From Enterobacter quasihormaechei (GTDB taxonomy: Bacteria; Pseudomonadota; Gammaproteobacteria; Enterobacterales; Enterobacteriaceae), in the NCBI RefSeq assembly GCF_004331385.1, contig NZ_SJON01000008.1, positions 124,001 through 188,000 of the forward strand: a stretch of 64,000 bases of DNA, read 5' to 3'. A program made the translations under genes and the position numbers. Positions 7,830 to 16,144 of this stretch are shown here, one piece after another; positions within the stretch are counted from its first letter, which is position 1, and each line of letters starts with the position of its first letter. The notes beneath the pieces were generated by a model. The model was not told the DNA's origin. It was given only the letters and a program-made list of their open reading frames with translations, and did not search any database.

Positions 7830-10001
7830 ATGTCGACTCCAGAAACACCTAAAAAAGTTCCCCAGTTCTCGGCACTTAAGCTCAGCCCGGTTCCGGCAAA
7901 AGGCGACTGCTGCTGCGAAGGAACGTGCGAAACACCAATCCAAACGCTTCCTGAAAGCGGCAACCGCTACAGCTGGGTAGTCAACGGTATGGACTGCGCG
8001 GCCTGCGCCCGCAAAGTGGAAAATGCGGTGAAGCAGGTAGCGGGCGTGAACCACGTTCAGGTCCTGTTCGCCACCGAAAAGCTGATGGTCAGCGCCGAAA
8101 AAGACGTCAGCAAGCAGGTTGAAGCCGCCGTCAGCAAGGCGGGCTATACCCTGCGCAGCGAAACGGCACCTGCCGAAAAAACCTCTCCCCTGAAAGAAAA
8201 CCTGCCGCTCATTACCCTCATCATCATGATGGCCCTGAGCTGGGGGCTGGAACAGGTTAACCACCCGTTCGGCAACCTGGCGTTTATCGCCACCACGCTG
8301 GTCGGCCTGTTCCCCATTGCCCGACAGGCGCTACGCCTGATGCGGAGCGGAAGCTGGTTTGCCATCGAAACGCTGATGAGCGTGGCGGCCATCGGCGCGC
8401 TGTTCATTGGCGCGACGGCGGAAGCGGCGATGGTGCTGCTGCTGTTCTTAATCGGCGAACGCCTTGAAGGCTGGGCGGCGAGTCGGGCGCGTAAGGGGGT
8501 GAGCGCGCTGATGGCGCTGAAGCCGGAAACCGCCACACGTGTGATAGACGATACTCGTGAAACGGTCGCCATTAACGCCCTGCGCCCGGGCGACGTGATT
8601 GAAGTGCCCGCAGGTGGACGCCTGCCGGCCGATGGGGCGCTCGTTACCGCCACCGCGAGCTTTGACGAAAGCGCCCTGACCGGGGAATCCATTCCTGTAG
8701 AGCGAGCGGCGGGTGAAAAAGTCCCTGCCGGAGCCACCAGCGTCGACCGCCTGGTGCAGCTTACGGTGCTTTCTGAACCGGGCGACAGCGCCATCGACCG
8801 TATCCTGAAGCTGATCGAAGAGGCCGAGGAGCGCCGCGCGCCGGTCGAACGCTTTATCGACCGCTTCAGCCGGATTTACACGCCCGCCATCATGCTGGTG
8901 GCGCTGCTGGTCACCGTCGTTCCACCGCTGTTCTTCGGCGCGCCGTGGGAGGGCTGGATTTATAAAGGGCTGACCCTGCTGCTGATCGGCTGCCCGTGCG
9001 CACTGGTGATTTCCACCCCGGCAGCGATTACCTCCGGGCTGGCAGCGGCGGCACGCCGCGGGGCGCTGATTAAGGGCGGCGCGGCGCTGGAACAGCTGAG
9101 CCAGATCCAGCACATCGCCTTCGATAAAACCGGTACGCTGACCGTCGGCAAACCGCAGGTAACCGGGGTGTATCCGCAGGACATCAGCGAAAAGGAACTG
9201 CTTAGCCTGGCCGCCGCCGTGGAGCAGGGCTCCACCCACCCGCTTGCGCAGGCGATCGTGCGGGAAGCGCAGGCGCGCGGGCTGGCTATTCCTTCAGCAA
9301 CCGCTCAACGAGCGCTGGTCGGTTCAGGGATTGAAGCCGTGGTCGAGGACAAAAAAGTGCTGATTGTCGCGGCGGGCACGCGCTCTACGCCACAGGTTGA
9401 GGCGCTGGAGCAGGCCGGTCAGACGGTCGTTACCGTGATGCAGGACGGCGTACCGATGGGCATGCTGGCCCTGCGCGACACCCTGCGTGACGATGCGAGA
9501 GACGCCGTCGAGGCGCTGCACAGGCTGGGCGTGCAGGGCGTGATCCTGACCGGCGATAACCCGCGCGCGGCGGCCGCAATTGCCGACGAGCTGGGGCTGG
9601 CGTTTAAGGCCGGATTACTGCCTGCGGACAAGGTCAGCGCGGTAACTGAACTGAACAGCCATGCCCCGCTGGCGATGGTCGGTGACGGGATAAACGATGC
9701 CCCGGCGATGAAAGCCTCAACCATTGGCATTGCCATGGGCAGCGGCACCGACGTGGCGCTGGAGACCGCCGACGCGGCGCTAACGCACAACCGCCTGACC
9801 GGGCTGGCGCAGATGATAGATCTTGCGCGGGCGACGCGGACCAACATTCGTCAGAACATCGGCATTGCGCTGGGGCTGAAGGGCATTTTCCTGGTCACTA
9901 CGCTGCTCGGCATGACCGGACTGTGGCTGGCGGTGCTGGCGGATACCGGAGCGACGGTGCTGGTCACGGCGAACGCATTGAGGTTATTACGACGCCACTA
10001 A
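7830..10001 (+). CDS. zntA: Zinc/cadmium/lead-exporting P1B-type ATPase
   Basis: Pumps Zn(II), Cd(II) and Pb(II) out across the inner membrane. 723 residues. The N-terminus has a cysteine cluster (DCCCEGTC) and a heavy-metal domain with GMDCAACA; then comes the membrane metal site IGCPCALVIS, the actuator TGES, the phosphorylation loop DKTGTLTVG and the hinge GDGINDAPAMK. ATG 7830 follows CGGAGA; the frame extends upstream to 7761, but that would place the start inside the promoter. Induced by ZntR through the site directly upstream. Confidence 0.97.
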   Translation: MSTPETPKKVPQFSALKLSPVPAKGDCCCEGTCETPIQTLPESGNRYSWVVNGMDCAACARKVENAVKQVAGVNHVQVLFATEKLMVSAEKDVSKQVEAAVSKAGYTLRSETAPAEKTSPLKENLPLITLIIMMALSWGLEQVNHPFGNLAFIATTLVGLFPIARQALRLMRSGSWFAIETLMSVAAIGALFIGATAEAAMVLLLFLIGERLEGWAASRARKGVSALMALKPETATRVIDDTRETVAINALRPGDVIEVPAGGRLPADGALVTATASFDESALTGESIPVERAAGEKVPAGATSVDRLVQLTVLSEPGDSAIDRILKLIEEAEERRAPVERFIDRFSRIYTPAIMLVALLVTVVPPLFFGAPWEGWIYKGLTLLLIGCPCALVISTPAAITSGLAAAARRGALIKGGAALEQLSQIQHIAFDKTGTLTVGKPQVTGVYPQDISEKELLSLAAAVEQGSTHPLAQAIVREAQARGLAIPSATAQRALVGSGIEAVVEDKKVLIVAAGTRSTPQVEALEQAGQTVVTVMQDGVPMGMLALRDTLRDDARDAVEALHRLGVQGVILTGDNPRAAAAIADELGLAFKAGLLPADKVSAVTELNSHAPLAMVGDGINDAPAMKASTIGIAMGSGTDVALETADAALTHNRLTGLAQMIDLARATRTNIRQNIGIALGLKGIFLVTTLLGMTGLWLAVLADTGATVLVTANALRLLRRH

Positions 10002-10007
10002 AAACGC

Positions 10008-10085
10008 CCGGTGGCGGCTGCGCCTTACCGGGCCTACAACGGCTCTGAACCGTAGGCCGGGTAAGGCGCAGCCGCCACCCGGCAA
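10008..10085. repeat. REP/BIME pair (copy 2)
   Basis: GCCCGGTGGCGGCTGCGCC.. and the inverse ..GGCGCAGCCGCCACCCGGC flank a short spacer. The unit lies between zntA and the convergent TRAP operon and is the only terminator-like structure there. Confidence 0.9.
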
Positions 10086-10094
10086 ACAACGGCG

Positions 10095-11381
10095 TCACTG
10101 CATCCCTAACATCCTCGGCAGCCACAATGATATCGCCGGGATATACGTCACCATCCCCAGCACCACCAGCAGGATGCCGTAGAACGGCAGCATCGCCCGC
10201 ACCACGGTTTCAATCTTCTGCTTGCTCACCGCGCTCGCCACAAACAGCACCGACCCAACCGGCGGGGTGATCAGCCCGATCCCCAGGTTAACCATCATGA
10301 TCATCCCGAAGTGCACCGGGTCGATCCCCAGCGCGTTGGTCACCGGCAGCAGCACCGGCGTCAGGATCAGAATGATCGGTGCCATGTCCATCAGCGTGCC
10401 AATCAGCAGTAGCATGACGTTGAGATACATCAGGATCACGTACTTGTTATCGGAGAGCGACGTGAAGAACTCGGTGATGCGCATCGGCAGCTGCATGTAA
10501 GTCATTACCGCGCCAAACGCCGCGGCAAAGCCGATTAAAATCATCACGATGGTGACGGTTTTCACCGTGCGGCACATCAGCTTCGGCAGTTCGCTCCATT
10601 TGTAGTCGCGGTAGATAAACATGGTGACGAAAAACGCCCACAGGCAGGCCACAGCGGCAGATTCGGTGGCGGTAAAAATCCCGGACAAGATCCCGCCGAG
10701 GATAATCACCACCGTCATCAGCCCCCACAGGGCATCGAGCATGATTTTCAGCGCCTGCCTGAACGGGATTTTCTCCCCCTTCGGGTAGCCGCGCTTGCGG
10801 GCGAAGCACAGGCAGAGCACCATCAGGCTCACGCCCAGCAGCAGGCCCGGCAATACGCCCGCGATAAACAGCGTGGCGATGGAGACCGTGCCCCCCGCCG
10901 CCAGGGAGTAAATCACCGAGTTGTGGCTGGGCGGGATTAAAATCGCCTGTACCGACCCGCTGGCCGTTACCGCCGCCGCGTATTCGCGCGGGTAGCCCTT
11001 CTTCTCCATCTCCGGGATCATCACGCTGCCGATGGACGCCGTATCCGCCACCGACGAGCCGGAAATCGCGCCGAAGAACGTTGAAGCCACGATGTTCACC
11101 AGCGACAGCCCGCCGCGAATAAAGCCGACAAACACGTACGCGAAGTTAACCAGCCGTCGGGCAATGCCCCCTTCTGCCATGATCGCCCCGGCAAGGATGA
11201 AGAACGGGATCGCCAGCAGCGTGAATTTGTTCACCCCGCTGGTGATCTGGATCATCAGCGCCTCCAGCGGCAGGTCAATCCACAGCGCGCCCGCGACGGC
11301 GCTCAGGCCCACGGCGAAGGCCACCGGCATCCCCAGCGCCAGCAAAATGGCGAGGGTGAATAACAAAATAAAAGCATCCAT
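10095..11381 (-). CDS. TRAP transporter large permease (DctM family)
   Basis: 428 residues, about 12 membrane segments, the large integral subunit of a tripartite ATP-independent periplasmic transporter that uses a sodium/proton gradient. Typical stretches are FTLLAIPFFILAGAIMAEGGIARRLV, STFFGAISGSSVADTASIGSVMIPEM and FGMIMMVNLGIGLITPPVGSVLFV. It is the last gene of a P-Q-M operon, 10 bp after the small subunit. The substrate is set by the P protein. Confidence 0.95.
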   Translation of the reverse strand: MDAFILLFTLAILLALGMPVAFAVGLSAVAGALWIDLPLEALMIQITSGVNKFTLLAIPFFILAGAIMAEGGIARRLVNFAYVFVGFIRGGLSLVNIVASTFFGAISGSSVADTASIGSVMIPEMEKKGYPREYAAAVTASGSVQAILIPPSHNSVIYSLAAGGTVSIATLFIAGVLPGLLLGVSLMVLCLCFARKRGYPKGEKIPFRQALKIMLDALWGLMTVVIILGGILSGIFTATESAAVACLWAFFVTMFIYRDYKWSELPKLMCRTVKTVTIVMILIGFAAAFGAVMTYMQLPMRITEFFTSLSDNKYVILMYLNVMLLLIGTLMDMAPIILILTPVLLPVTNALGIDPVHFGMIMMVNLGIGLITPPVGSVLFVASAVSKQKIETVVRAMLPFYGILLVVLGMVTYIPAISLWLPRMLGMQ

Positions 11382-11391
11382 TGTTCACCCC

Positions 11392-11901
11392 TTAACTGTG
11401 GTTGCCGATCAGCACGACCGGACGGTTTTCCTGCGAGCCAAACAGCAGGCGTTCAAGCACAAACAGGATCAAAATCGCCGATCCGACAGGCAGCGGCAGA
11501 TAGCTCTCGCCGGAGGTCAGGAGCGGAAACTCCGCCACCGGCTGCTCCCACAGCTCGACGCACAGCCAGTAGCTGTACCAGCACATCAGGCCAGAGATCA
11601 GCAGCATCAGCAGGTCCACCGCCCGCGCGCACAGCCTTTGCAGCGATGCAGGCAGACGGTCGGTGAGCATGTTGACCGCAATATGCGATCCGGCGCGGTA
11701 GCTCACCGCCGCGCCGATAAAGGTAAACGTCACCATGCAGATAATGGCGACGGGCTCCGGCCAGGATTCGCCGCGGTTGAGCACGTAGCGTGAGAAGATG
11801 CCGATGGGGATGACAATCGTCATCACCAGCAGCGAGACACCCGCCACCGCCATGGCGAGCAGGTACAGACGGTCCATCCACTTCAGGTAGAGTTCGGACA
11901 T
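11392..11901 (-). CDS. TRAP transporter small permease (DctQ family)
   Basis: 169 residues with four membrane helices. Family features GVSLLVMTIVIPIGIFSRYVLNRGESWPEPVA and YRAGSHIAVNMLTDRLP are clear. It lies 12 bp downstream of the binding-protein gene and 10 bp upstream of the large permease. Confidence 0.92.
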   Translation of the reverse strand: MSELYLKWMDRLYLLAMAVAGVSLLVMTIVIPIGIFSRYVLNRGESWPEPVAIICMVTFTFIGAAVSYRAGSHIAVNMLTDRLPASLQRLCARAVDLLMLLISGLMCWYSYWLCVELWEQPVAEFPLLTSGESYLPLPVGSAILILFVLERLLFGSQENRPVVLIGNHS

Positions 11902-11913
11902 ACGTACTCCGGA

Positions 11914-12885
11914 TCACTGAACGTCGGCGATGGCTTTCATCAGATCCTGATGCTTGTCGCCATACTGCGCGCGCACCGGCTCTGTCGCCTTGATAAACAC
12001 CGTTTTATCAATATCGTGGAACTGCACGCCGCCGGCCTTCATTTTCGCCAGCGCCTGGTCGTTATAGGCATTCCACAGTTTGCGCTGCTCTAACTGCGCT
12101 TCACGGGCCAGTGTCAGGATCTTCTGCTGCTCGTCAGCGCTCAGCTTGTCCCATTTCACTTTGGAGTAGAGCAGCATTTCCGGGGTGATGAAGTGGCCGC
12201 TCAGCGTGTAGTTTTTCGCAACCGGCATATAGTTGTGGGCGACAAAGGTTGGCGGGTTGTTCTCCGCACCGTCAATCACCCCGGTCTGCATGCCGCTGTA
12301 CACCTCGCTGACGCCCATCGCGATTGCGTTCGCCCCCATCGCTTTCAGCGTGGCCAGCGCCACCGGACTACCCTGCACGCGGATTTTCTTCCCTTTCAGA
12401 TCGTCCGGCTTGACGATCGGCTCTTTGGTGATCAGGTTGCGGGTGCCGGAGTCCATCCAGCCGAGGAACACCAGACGAGATTTCGGGTTGGCGGTGAGCT
12501 TGTCGCCGATCTGCTTGCCGATATCCCCGTCGATCACCTTGTGCATGTGGTCCTCATCGCGGAACACGTAGGGCAGCGTAAACACTTCGATATCCGGCAG
12601 GATGGCGGCAACCGGCGCCATGGAGACGCGGATCATATCAATCGCCCCCATCTGCGCCTGCTCAATCATCTGCTTTTCATCCCCCAGCACGCCGCCGGGA
12701 AAGACCTTAATCTCCAGCTTGCCGTCGGTTTGTTGTTTGAGTTTTTCACCCATCTGCTGAACCGCCACCACGTTCGGGTAGCCTTCAGGATGCACATCGG
12801 CGGCCTTAATGGTTTGCGCGGAAACGGTGCAGGCAAAAGCAGACAGGCACAGAGCGGCCAGTAACGGCTTGAGGGTCGTTTTCAT
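11914..12885 (-). CDS. TRAP transporter substrate-binding protein (DctP family), probable sugar-acid binder
   Basis: 323-residue periplasmic protein with a Sec signal peptide (KPLLAALCLSAFACTVSA, cleavage near residue 23). DctP features: KVFPGGVLGDEKQMIEQAQMG, FTLPYVFRDEDHM, the carboxylate-binding arginine in DSGTRNLIT, the segment KGKKIRVQGSPV, and a GAENNPPTF motif. In the DctP family an E-N-N-P signature of this kind is often seen in binders of uronates and related sugar acids, but I cannot assign the ligand. First gene of the operon. A KdgR-like box lies 30 bp upstream of the start and a CRP-like site about 90 bp upstream, which points to sugar-acid catabolism. Confidence 0.92.
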   Translation of the reverse strand: MKTTLKPLLAALCLSAFACTVSAQTIKAADVHPEGYPNVVAVQQMGEKLKQQTDGKLEIKVFPGGVLGDEKQMIEQAQMGAIDMIRVSMAPVAAILPDIEVFTLPYVFRDEDHMHKVIDGDIGKQIGDKLTANPKSRLVFLGWMDSGTRNLITKEPIVKPDDLKGKKIRVQGSPVALATLKAMGANAIAMGVSEVYSGMQTGVIDGAENNPPTFVAHNYMPVAKNYTLSGHFITPEMLLYSKVKWDKLSADEQQKILTLAREAQLEQRKLWNAYNDQALAKMKAGGVQFHDIDKTVFIKATEPVRAQYGDKHQDLMKAIADVQ

Positions 12886-12914
12886 TCAGTCAACTCCAGG
12901 GTAGTGAGATAAGC

Positions 12915-12933
12915 GTTAAAACGGTGTTTTAGT
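12915..12933. promoter_or_regulatory. KdgR-like operator upstream of TRAP operon
   Basis: GTTAAAACGGTGTTTTAGT matches the enterobacterial KdgR consensus AATRAAAYRNYRTTTYATT at 16 of 19 positions, with a perfect inner palindrome TAAAAC-GGT-GTTTTA. It is 30 bp before the dctP start, where a repressor would block transcription. A second such box precedes kdgK. Confidence 0.6.
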
Positions 12934-12973
12934 TTTTGACGTTTAAAAATTAGACTACGGCTGGAAAAGGGAG

Positions 12974-12989
12974 GGTGAAGCGCCTCACA
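12974..12989. promoter_or_regulatory. CRP-like site and adjacent dyad upstream of TRAP operon
   Basis: GGTGA-AGCGCC-TCACA fits the CRP core TGTGA-N6-TCACA at 9 of 10 conserved bases. It is centred about 96 bp upstream of the dctP start codon, suitable for catabolite activation. Just beyond it an imperfect dyad, TTTTGAAAC-GAT-GGTTCGAAA (13001-13021), may be another operator. Confidence 0.5.
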
Positions 12990-13032
12990 AAAGCGCGAAA
13001 TTTTGAAACGATGGTTCGAAATTGTGATGGGT

Positions 13033-13107
13033 GCTTGTCGGGTGGCGGCTGCGCCTTACTCGACCTACTACACCCGTAGGCCCGTGCAAGCGAAGCGCCG
13101 CCGGGCT
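13033..13107. repeat. REP/BIME pair (copy 3, degenerate)
   Basis: TCGGGTGGCGGCTGCGCCTTACTCGACCTAC and the inverse unit GTAGGCCCGTGCAAGCGAAGCG..CCGGGC, with several mismatches compared with the other copies. Located between the TRAP promoter region and the tusA 3' end. Confidence 0.8.
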
Positions 13108-13118
13108 TCAGGCCGCAC

Positions 13119-13361
13119 TTACCCCTTACGAATCACATACCGGTACGGCAGGGTTTCTGTTTGCTGCGCCACCAGCTCGTGTTCCATAAAGGTACAAAAG
13201 CCGGGGATATCGCGGGTGGTGGCCGGATCGTCAGCGACGATCAGCAGCGTTTCGCCGCTCTGCATGTTACGTACGGTTTTACGCACCATCATTACCGGCT
13301 CCGGGCAACGGAGGCCCTGGGCGTCAAGCGTGTGGTCTGGGCTGGAAAACAGATCGGTCAT
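13119..13361 (-). CDS. tusA: Sulfur-carrier protein TusA
   Basis: 80-residue cytoplasmic persulfide carrier that takes sulfur from IscS and passes it to TusBCD for 2-thiouridine tRNA modification. The active cysteine is in [12 protein letters not shown] (Cys19), the hallmark of the family. Divergent from yhhQ as in E. coli. Confidence 0.95.
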   Translation of the reverse strand: MTDLFSSPDHTLDAQGLRCPEPVMMVRKTVRNMQSGETLLIVADDPATTRDIPGFCTFMEHELVAQQTETLPYRYVIRKG

Positions 13362-13421
13362 TTTCTTCTCGTTCAGGTAAAAACGGCTGTAGTTTACGCC
13401 CCGCTATCGTCAATGCAAACC

Positions 13422-13437
13422 AGGTTAACGATTGCGT
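13422..13437. promoter_or_regulatory. Possible PurR box upstream of yhhQ
   Basis: The reverse strand reads ACGCAATCGTTAACCT, 12 of 16 to the PurR consensus ACGCAAACGTTTGCGT. It ends 12 bp before the -35 of the proposed yhhQ promoter. Control of a 7-deazaguanine precursor transporter by PurR would make sense, since those compounds come from GTP. Confidence 0.45.
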
Positions 13438-13449
13438 GAAAATTAGCCA

Positions 13450-13477
13450 TTGCAAAGTGCGGTTAAAGCAGTATCAT
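13450..13477 (+). promoter_or_regulatory. Putative sigma-70 promoter of yhhQ
   Basis: TTGCAA (13450-13455), 16-bp spacer, TATCAT (13472-13477); the ATG follows about 53 bp later. Confidence 0.55.
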
Positions 13478-13530
13478 GCGGCGGCTTTATTGGGTTCCCT
13501 CACCCCAAATATTAATCAAAAAGGTACAAT

Positions 13531-14196
13531 ATGAACTCCTTTACACAATCGCAGCGCGTCAAAGCGTTGTTCTGGCTTTCGCTATTTCATCTGCTGGTGA
13601 TCATCTCCAGTAACTATCTGGTACAGCTCCCTATCTCCATTTTTGGTTTCCATACCACCTGGGGCGCGTTCAGTTTTCCGTTTATTTTCCTCGCGACCGA
13701 TTTAACCGTGCGTATCTTTGGCGCACCGCTGGCGCGGCGGATTATTTTCGCGGTGATGATCCCGGCGCTGTTCGTTTCTTACGCCATCTCCTCCCTGTTT
13801 TACATGGGTAGCTGGCAGGGCGTTGAAGCGCTAACGCATTTCAACCTGTTCGTCGCGCGTATTGCCGCCGCCAGCTTTATGGCCTATGCCCTGGGGCAGA
13901 TCCTCGATGTTCACGTCTTTAACCGCCTGCGTCAGAATCATCGCTGGTGGATGGCACCGACGGCCTCGACGCTGTTCGGTAACGTGAGCGATACGCTGGC
14001 CTTCTTCTTCATTGCCTTCTGGCGCAGCCCGGACGCCTTCATGGCAGAACACTGGATGGAAATCGCCCTCGTGGACTACGCCTTTAAGGTGCTTATCAGC
14101 CTGGTTTTCTTCCTGCCGATGTACGGCGTGCTGTTGAATATGCTGCTGAAAAGGCTGGCAGATAAATCTGAAATCGCCGCATTACAGGCAGGTTAA
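13531..14196 (+). CDS. yhhQ: Queuosine precursor transporter YhhQ
   Basis: 221-residue inner-membrane protein with six or so helices, family DUF165/QPTR. E. coli YhhQ imports the queuosine precursors preQ0 and preQ1. Conserved stretches include SNYLVQLPISIFGFHTTWGAFSFPFIFLATDLTVRIFG, FGNVSDTLAFFFIAFW and LVDYAFKVLISLVFFLPMYGVLL. ATG 13531 follows AAAAAGGTACAAT. Confidence 0.95.
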   Translation: MNSFTQSQRVKALFWLSLFHLLVIISSNYLVQLPISIFGFHTTWGAFSFPFIFLATDLTVRIFGAPLARRIIFAVMIPALFVSYAISSLFYMGSWQGVEALTHFNLFVARIAAASFMAYALGQILDVHVFNRLRQNHRWWMAPTASTLFGNVSDTLAFFFIAFWRSPDAFMAEHWMEIALVDYAFKVLISLVFFLPMYGVLLNMLLKRLADKSEIAALQAG

Positions 14197-14268
14197 GGGT
14201 TCGCTTTATCAGTTGTGATAAGATGAACGAATGAGCCGCTATGGCCGTTTATCGAAAGGAAGAAGTCA

Positions 14269-14826
14269 ATGCGCAATCTGGTTAAATATGTCGGGATTGG
14301 CCTGCTGGTTGTTGGCCTTGCAGCCTGTGATAACAGCGACACCAAAACGCCTGCTCAGGGCGCGTCAGCAGAAAGCAACGCCACCGGTCAGCCGGTGAGC
14401 CTGATGGATGGCAAACTCAGTTTCTCTCTGCCCGCGGATATGACCGATCAGAGCGGTAAACTGGGCACCCAGGCGAACAACATGCACGTCTATTCCGATG
14501 CCACCGGCCAAAAAGCGGTCATTGTGATTGTCGGTGACGATACCAGCGAAGATCTCGGCGTGCTGGCCAAACGTCTGGAAGACCAGCAGCGCAGCCGCGA
14601 CCCGCAGCTTCAGGTGGTCACCAACAAGTCGATTGAACTGAAAGGCCACACGCTGCAACAGCTGGACAGCATCATCTCCGCCAAAGGCCAGACCGCGTAC
14701 TCCTCCGTGGTGCTCGGCAAGGTGGATAATAAACTGCTGACCATGCAGATCACCCTGCCAGCAGACAATCAGCAGAAAGCGCAGAGCGCCGCTGAAAACA
14801 TCATTAACACCCTCGTGATCCAGTAA
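14269..14826 (+). CDS. dcrB: Lipoprotein DcrB
   Basis: 185-residue lipoprotein. The signal peptide ends in a lipobox (VVGLAAC, Cys20). In E. coli DcrB is needed for phage C1 and C6 DNA entry and affects lipoprotein maturation. The mature part ends in [11 protein letters not shown], as usual. ATG follows AAAGGAAGAAGTCA. A short hairpin (CTTTATCA..TGATAAG) lies in the 72-bp gap after yhhQ. Confidence 0.93.
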   Translation: MRNLVKYVGIGLLVVGLAACDNSDTKTPAQGASAESNATGQPVSLMDGKLSFSLPADMTDQSGKLGTQANNMHVYSDATGQKAVIVIVGDDTSEDLGVLAKRLEDQQRSRDPQLQVVTNKSIELKGHTLQQLDSIISAKGQTAYSSVVLGKVDNKLLTMQITLPADNQQKAQSAAENIINTLVIQ

Positions 14827-14843
14827 TCGTTCATGGGGTACCG

Positions 14844-14878
14844 TGGCCTCCGTCGCTTGCGCCGGGGGCCATTTTTTT
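14844..14878 (+). terminator. dcrB Rho-independent terminator
   Basis: GC-rich stem TGGCCTCCG..CGGGGGCCA followed by seven T (14872-14878), about 18 bp after the dcrB stop. Confidence 0.9.
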
Positions 14879-14960
14879 GCCACGACTTTCAGACTAACGC
14901 TCCAGACGAAGCATTTCCGGCGCACTACAATTAACGAGCCCCCCGGAAAAAGGAATTCTT

Positions 14961-16010
14961 ATGACTGCCAGCCCGCCCGATAAAGCCGGACTTCATATTT
15001 TACTCAAACTCGCCTGCCTGGTGGTTATCCTTGCGGGTATCCACGCGGCAGCGGATATCATTGTTCAGCTTCTGCTGGCGCTGTTTTTCGCCATCGTCCT
15101 CAACCCGCTGGTGACATGGTTTTTACGCCGGGGCATCAGCCGCCCGGTCGCCATCACCATTGTGGTTATCGTAATGCTGATTGTGCTGACGGCGCTGTTC
15201 GGCGTGCTCGCCGCCTCGCTGAGTGAATTTTCCACTATGCTGCCGCAGTACAATAAAGAGCTGACGCGCAAGCTGGTCGATCTCCAGCGAATGATGCCGT
15301 TCGTTAATCTGCATATTTCACCGGAGCGAATGCTGCGCCGGATGGATTCCGAGAAGGTCATGACCTACGCCACCACGTTAATGACCGGGCTTTCCGGGGC
15401 GATGGCCAGCATTCTGCTGCTGGTGATGACGGTGGTGTTTATGCTGTTCGAAGTGCGCCACGTGCCGTACAAGCTGCGTTTTGCCCTGAACAATCCGCAG
15501 ATCCACATTGCCGGCTTGCACCGCGCGCTGAAGGGCGTGTCCAAATATCTGGCGCTGAAAACCCTGCTTAGCCTGTGGACCGGCGTGATTGTCTGGCTGG
15601 GGCTGGTACTGCTGGACGTGCAGTTCGCGCTGATGTGGGGCGTGCTGGCGTTTTTACTGAACTACGTGCCCAATATCGGCGCGGTGCTTTCTGCCGTCCC
15701 GCCGATGATCCAGGCGTTCCTGTTTAACGGTTTTTATGAGTGCATGCTGGTGGGGGCGCTGTTCCTCGTCGTGCATATGGTACTGGGCAATATTCTCGAA
15801 CCGCGCATGATGGGCCACCGCCTGGGCATGTCGACGATGGTGGTGTTTTTATCATTACTGATCTGGGGATGGCTCCTGGGACCGGTGGGCATGTTGCTCT
15901 CCGTACCGCTCACCAGCGTCTGTAAAATCTGGATGGAAACCACCAAAGGAGGCAGTAAACTCGCCATTCTGCTGGGGCCGGGTCGGCCAAAAAGCCGTTT
16001 GCCGGGATAA
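14961..16010 (+). CDS. yhhT: AI-2E family transporter YhhT
   Basis: 349-residue membrane protein with seven or eight helices, of the PerM/TqsA (AI-2 exporter) family. Features: FAIVLNPLVTWFLRRGISRPVAI near the start, the C-terminal VGALFLVVHMVLGNILEPRMMGHRLGMS and WGWLLGPVGMLLSVPLTSVCKI. Transported substrate unknown. ATG 14961 follows AAAAAGGAATTCTT. The gene is followed by the ketosynthase remnant and acpT. Confidence 0.92.
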   Translation: MTASPPDKAGLHILLKLACLVVILAGIHAAADIIVQLLLALFFAIVLNPLVTWFLRRGISRPVAITIVVIVMLIVLTALFGVLAASLSEFSTMLPQYNKELTRKLVDLQRMMPFVNLHISPERMLRRMDSEKVMTYATTLMTGLSGAMASILLLVMTVVFMLFEVRHVPYKLRFALNNPQIHIAGLHRALKGVSKYLALKTLLSLWTGVIVWLGLVLLDVQFALMWGVLAFLLNYVPNIGAVLSAVPPMIQAFLFNGFYECMLVGALFLVVHMVLGNILEPRMMGHRLGMSTMVVFLSLLIWGWLLGPVGMLLSVPLTSVCKIWMETTKGGSKLAILLGPGRPKSRLPG

Positions 16011-16043
16011 CCGGGTGAGCAATGTGGCGCTTTAGATTATATT

Positions 16044-16142
16044 ATGGGGGAAGCCCGCCCGATTGATTGCGAATTTATACAGAGCAATAACTTTGCCTTT
16101 GGCGGCATCAATACCTCGATAATCATTAAACGCTGGGCGTAA
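16044..16142 (+). pseudogene. Remnant: C-terminal end of a beta-ketoacyl-ACP synthase
   Basis: A 32-codon open frame from ATG 16044 to TAA 16142 encodes a peptide containing SNNFAFGGINTSIIIKRWA. This is the invariant C-terminal block of KAS I/II enzymes (SNSFGFGGxN-S/A-x-x-x-x-R). No Shine-Dalgarno is visible, and everything upstream of the last ~30 residues is missing, so I read it as the 3' stump of a deleted fabF-like gene. It ends 2 bp before acpT, so translation of acpT was probably once coupled to it. Some E. coli strains carry a fatty-acyl/aryl-polyene-type cluster next to acpT, which would explain the fossil. It could still be expressed as a small peptide, but that is unlikely. Confidence 0.7.
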
Positions 16143-16144
16143 CT

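Noticed and set aside
12915-13021. Reading the imperfect dyad at 13001-13021 as a second KdgR box
   Set aside because: The right arm is GGTTCGAAA rather than GTTTYATT and the spacing is off; only mentioned with the CRP-like site.
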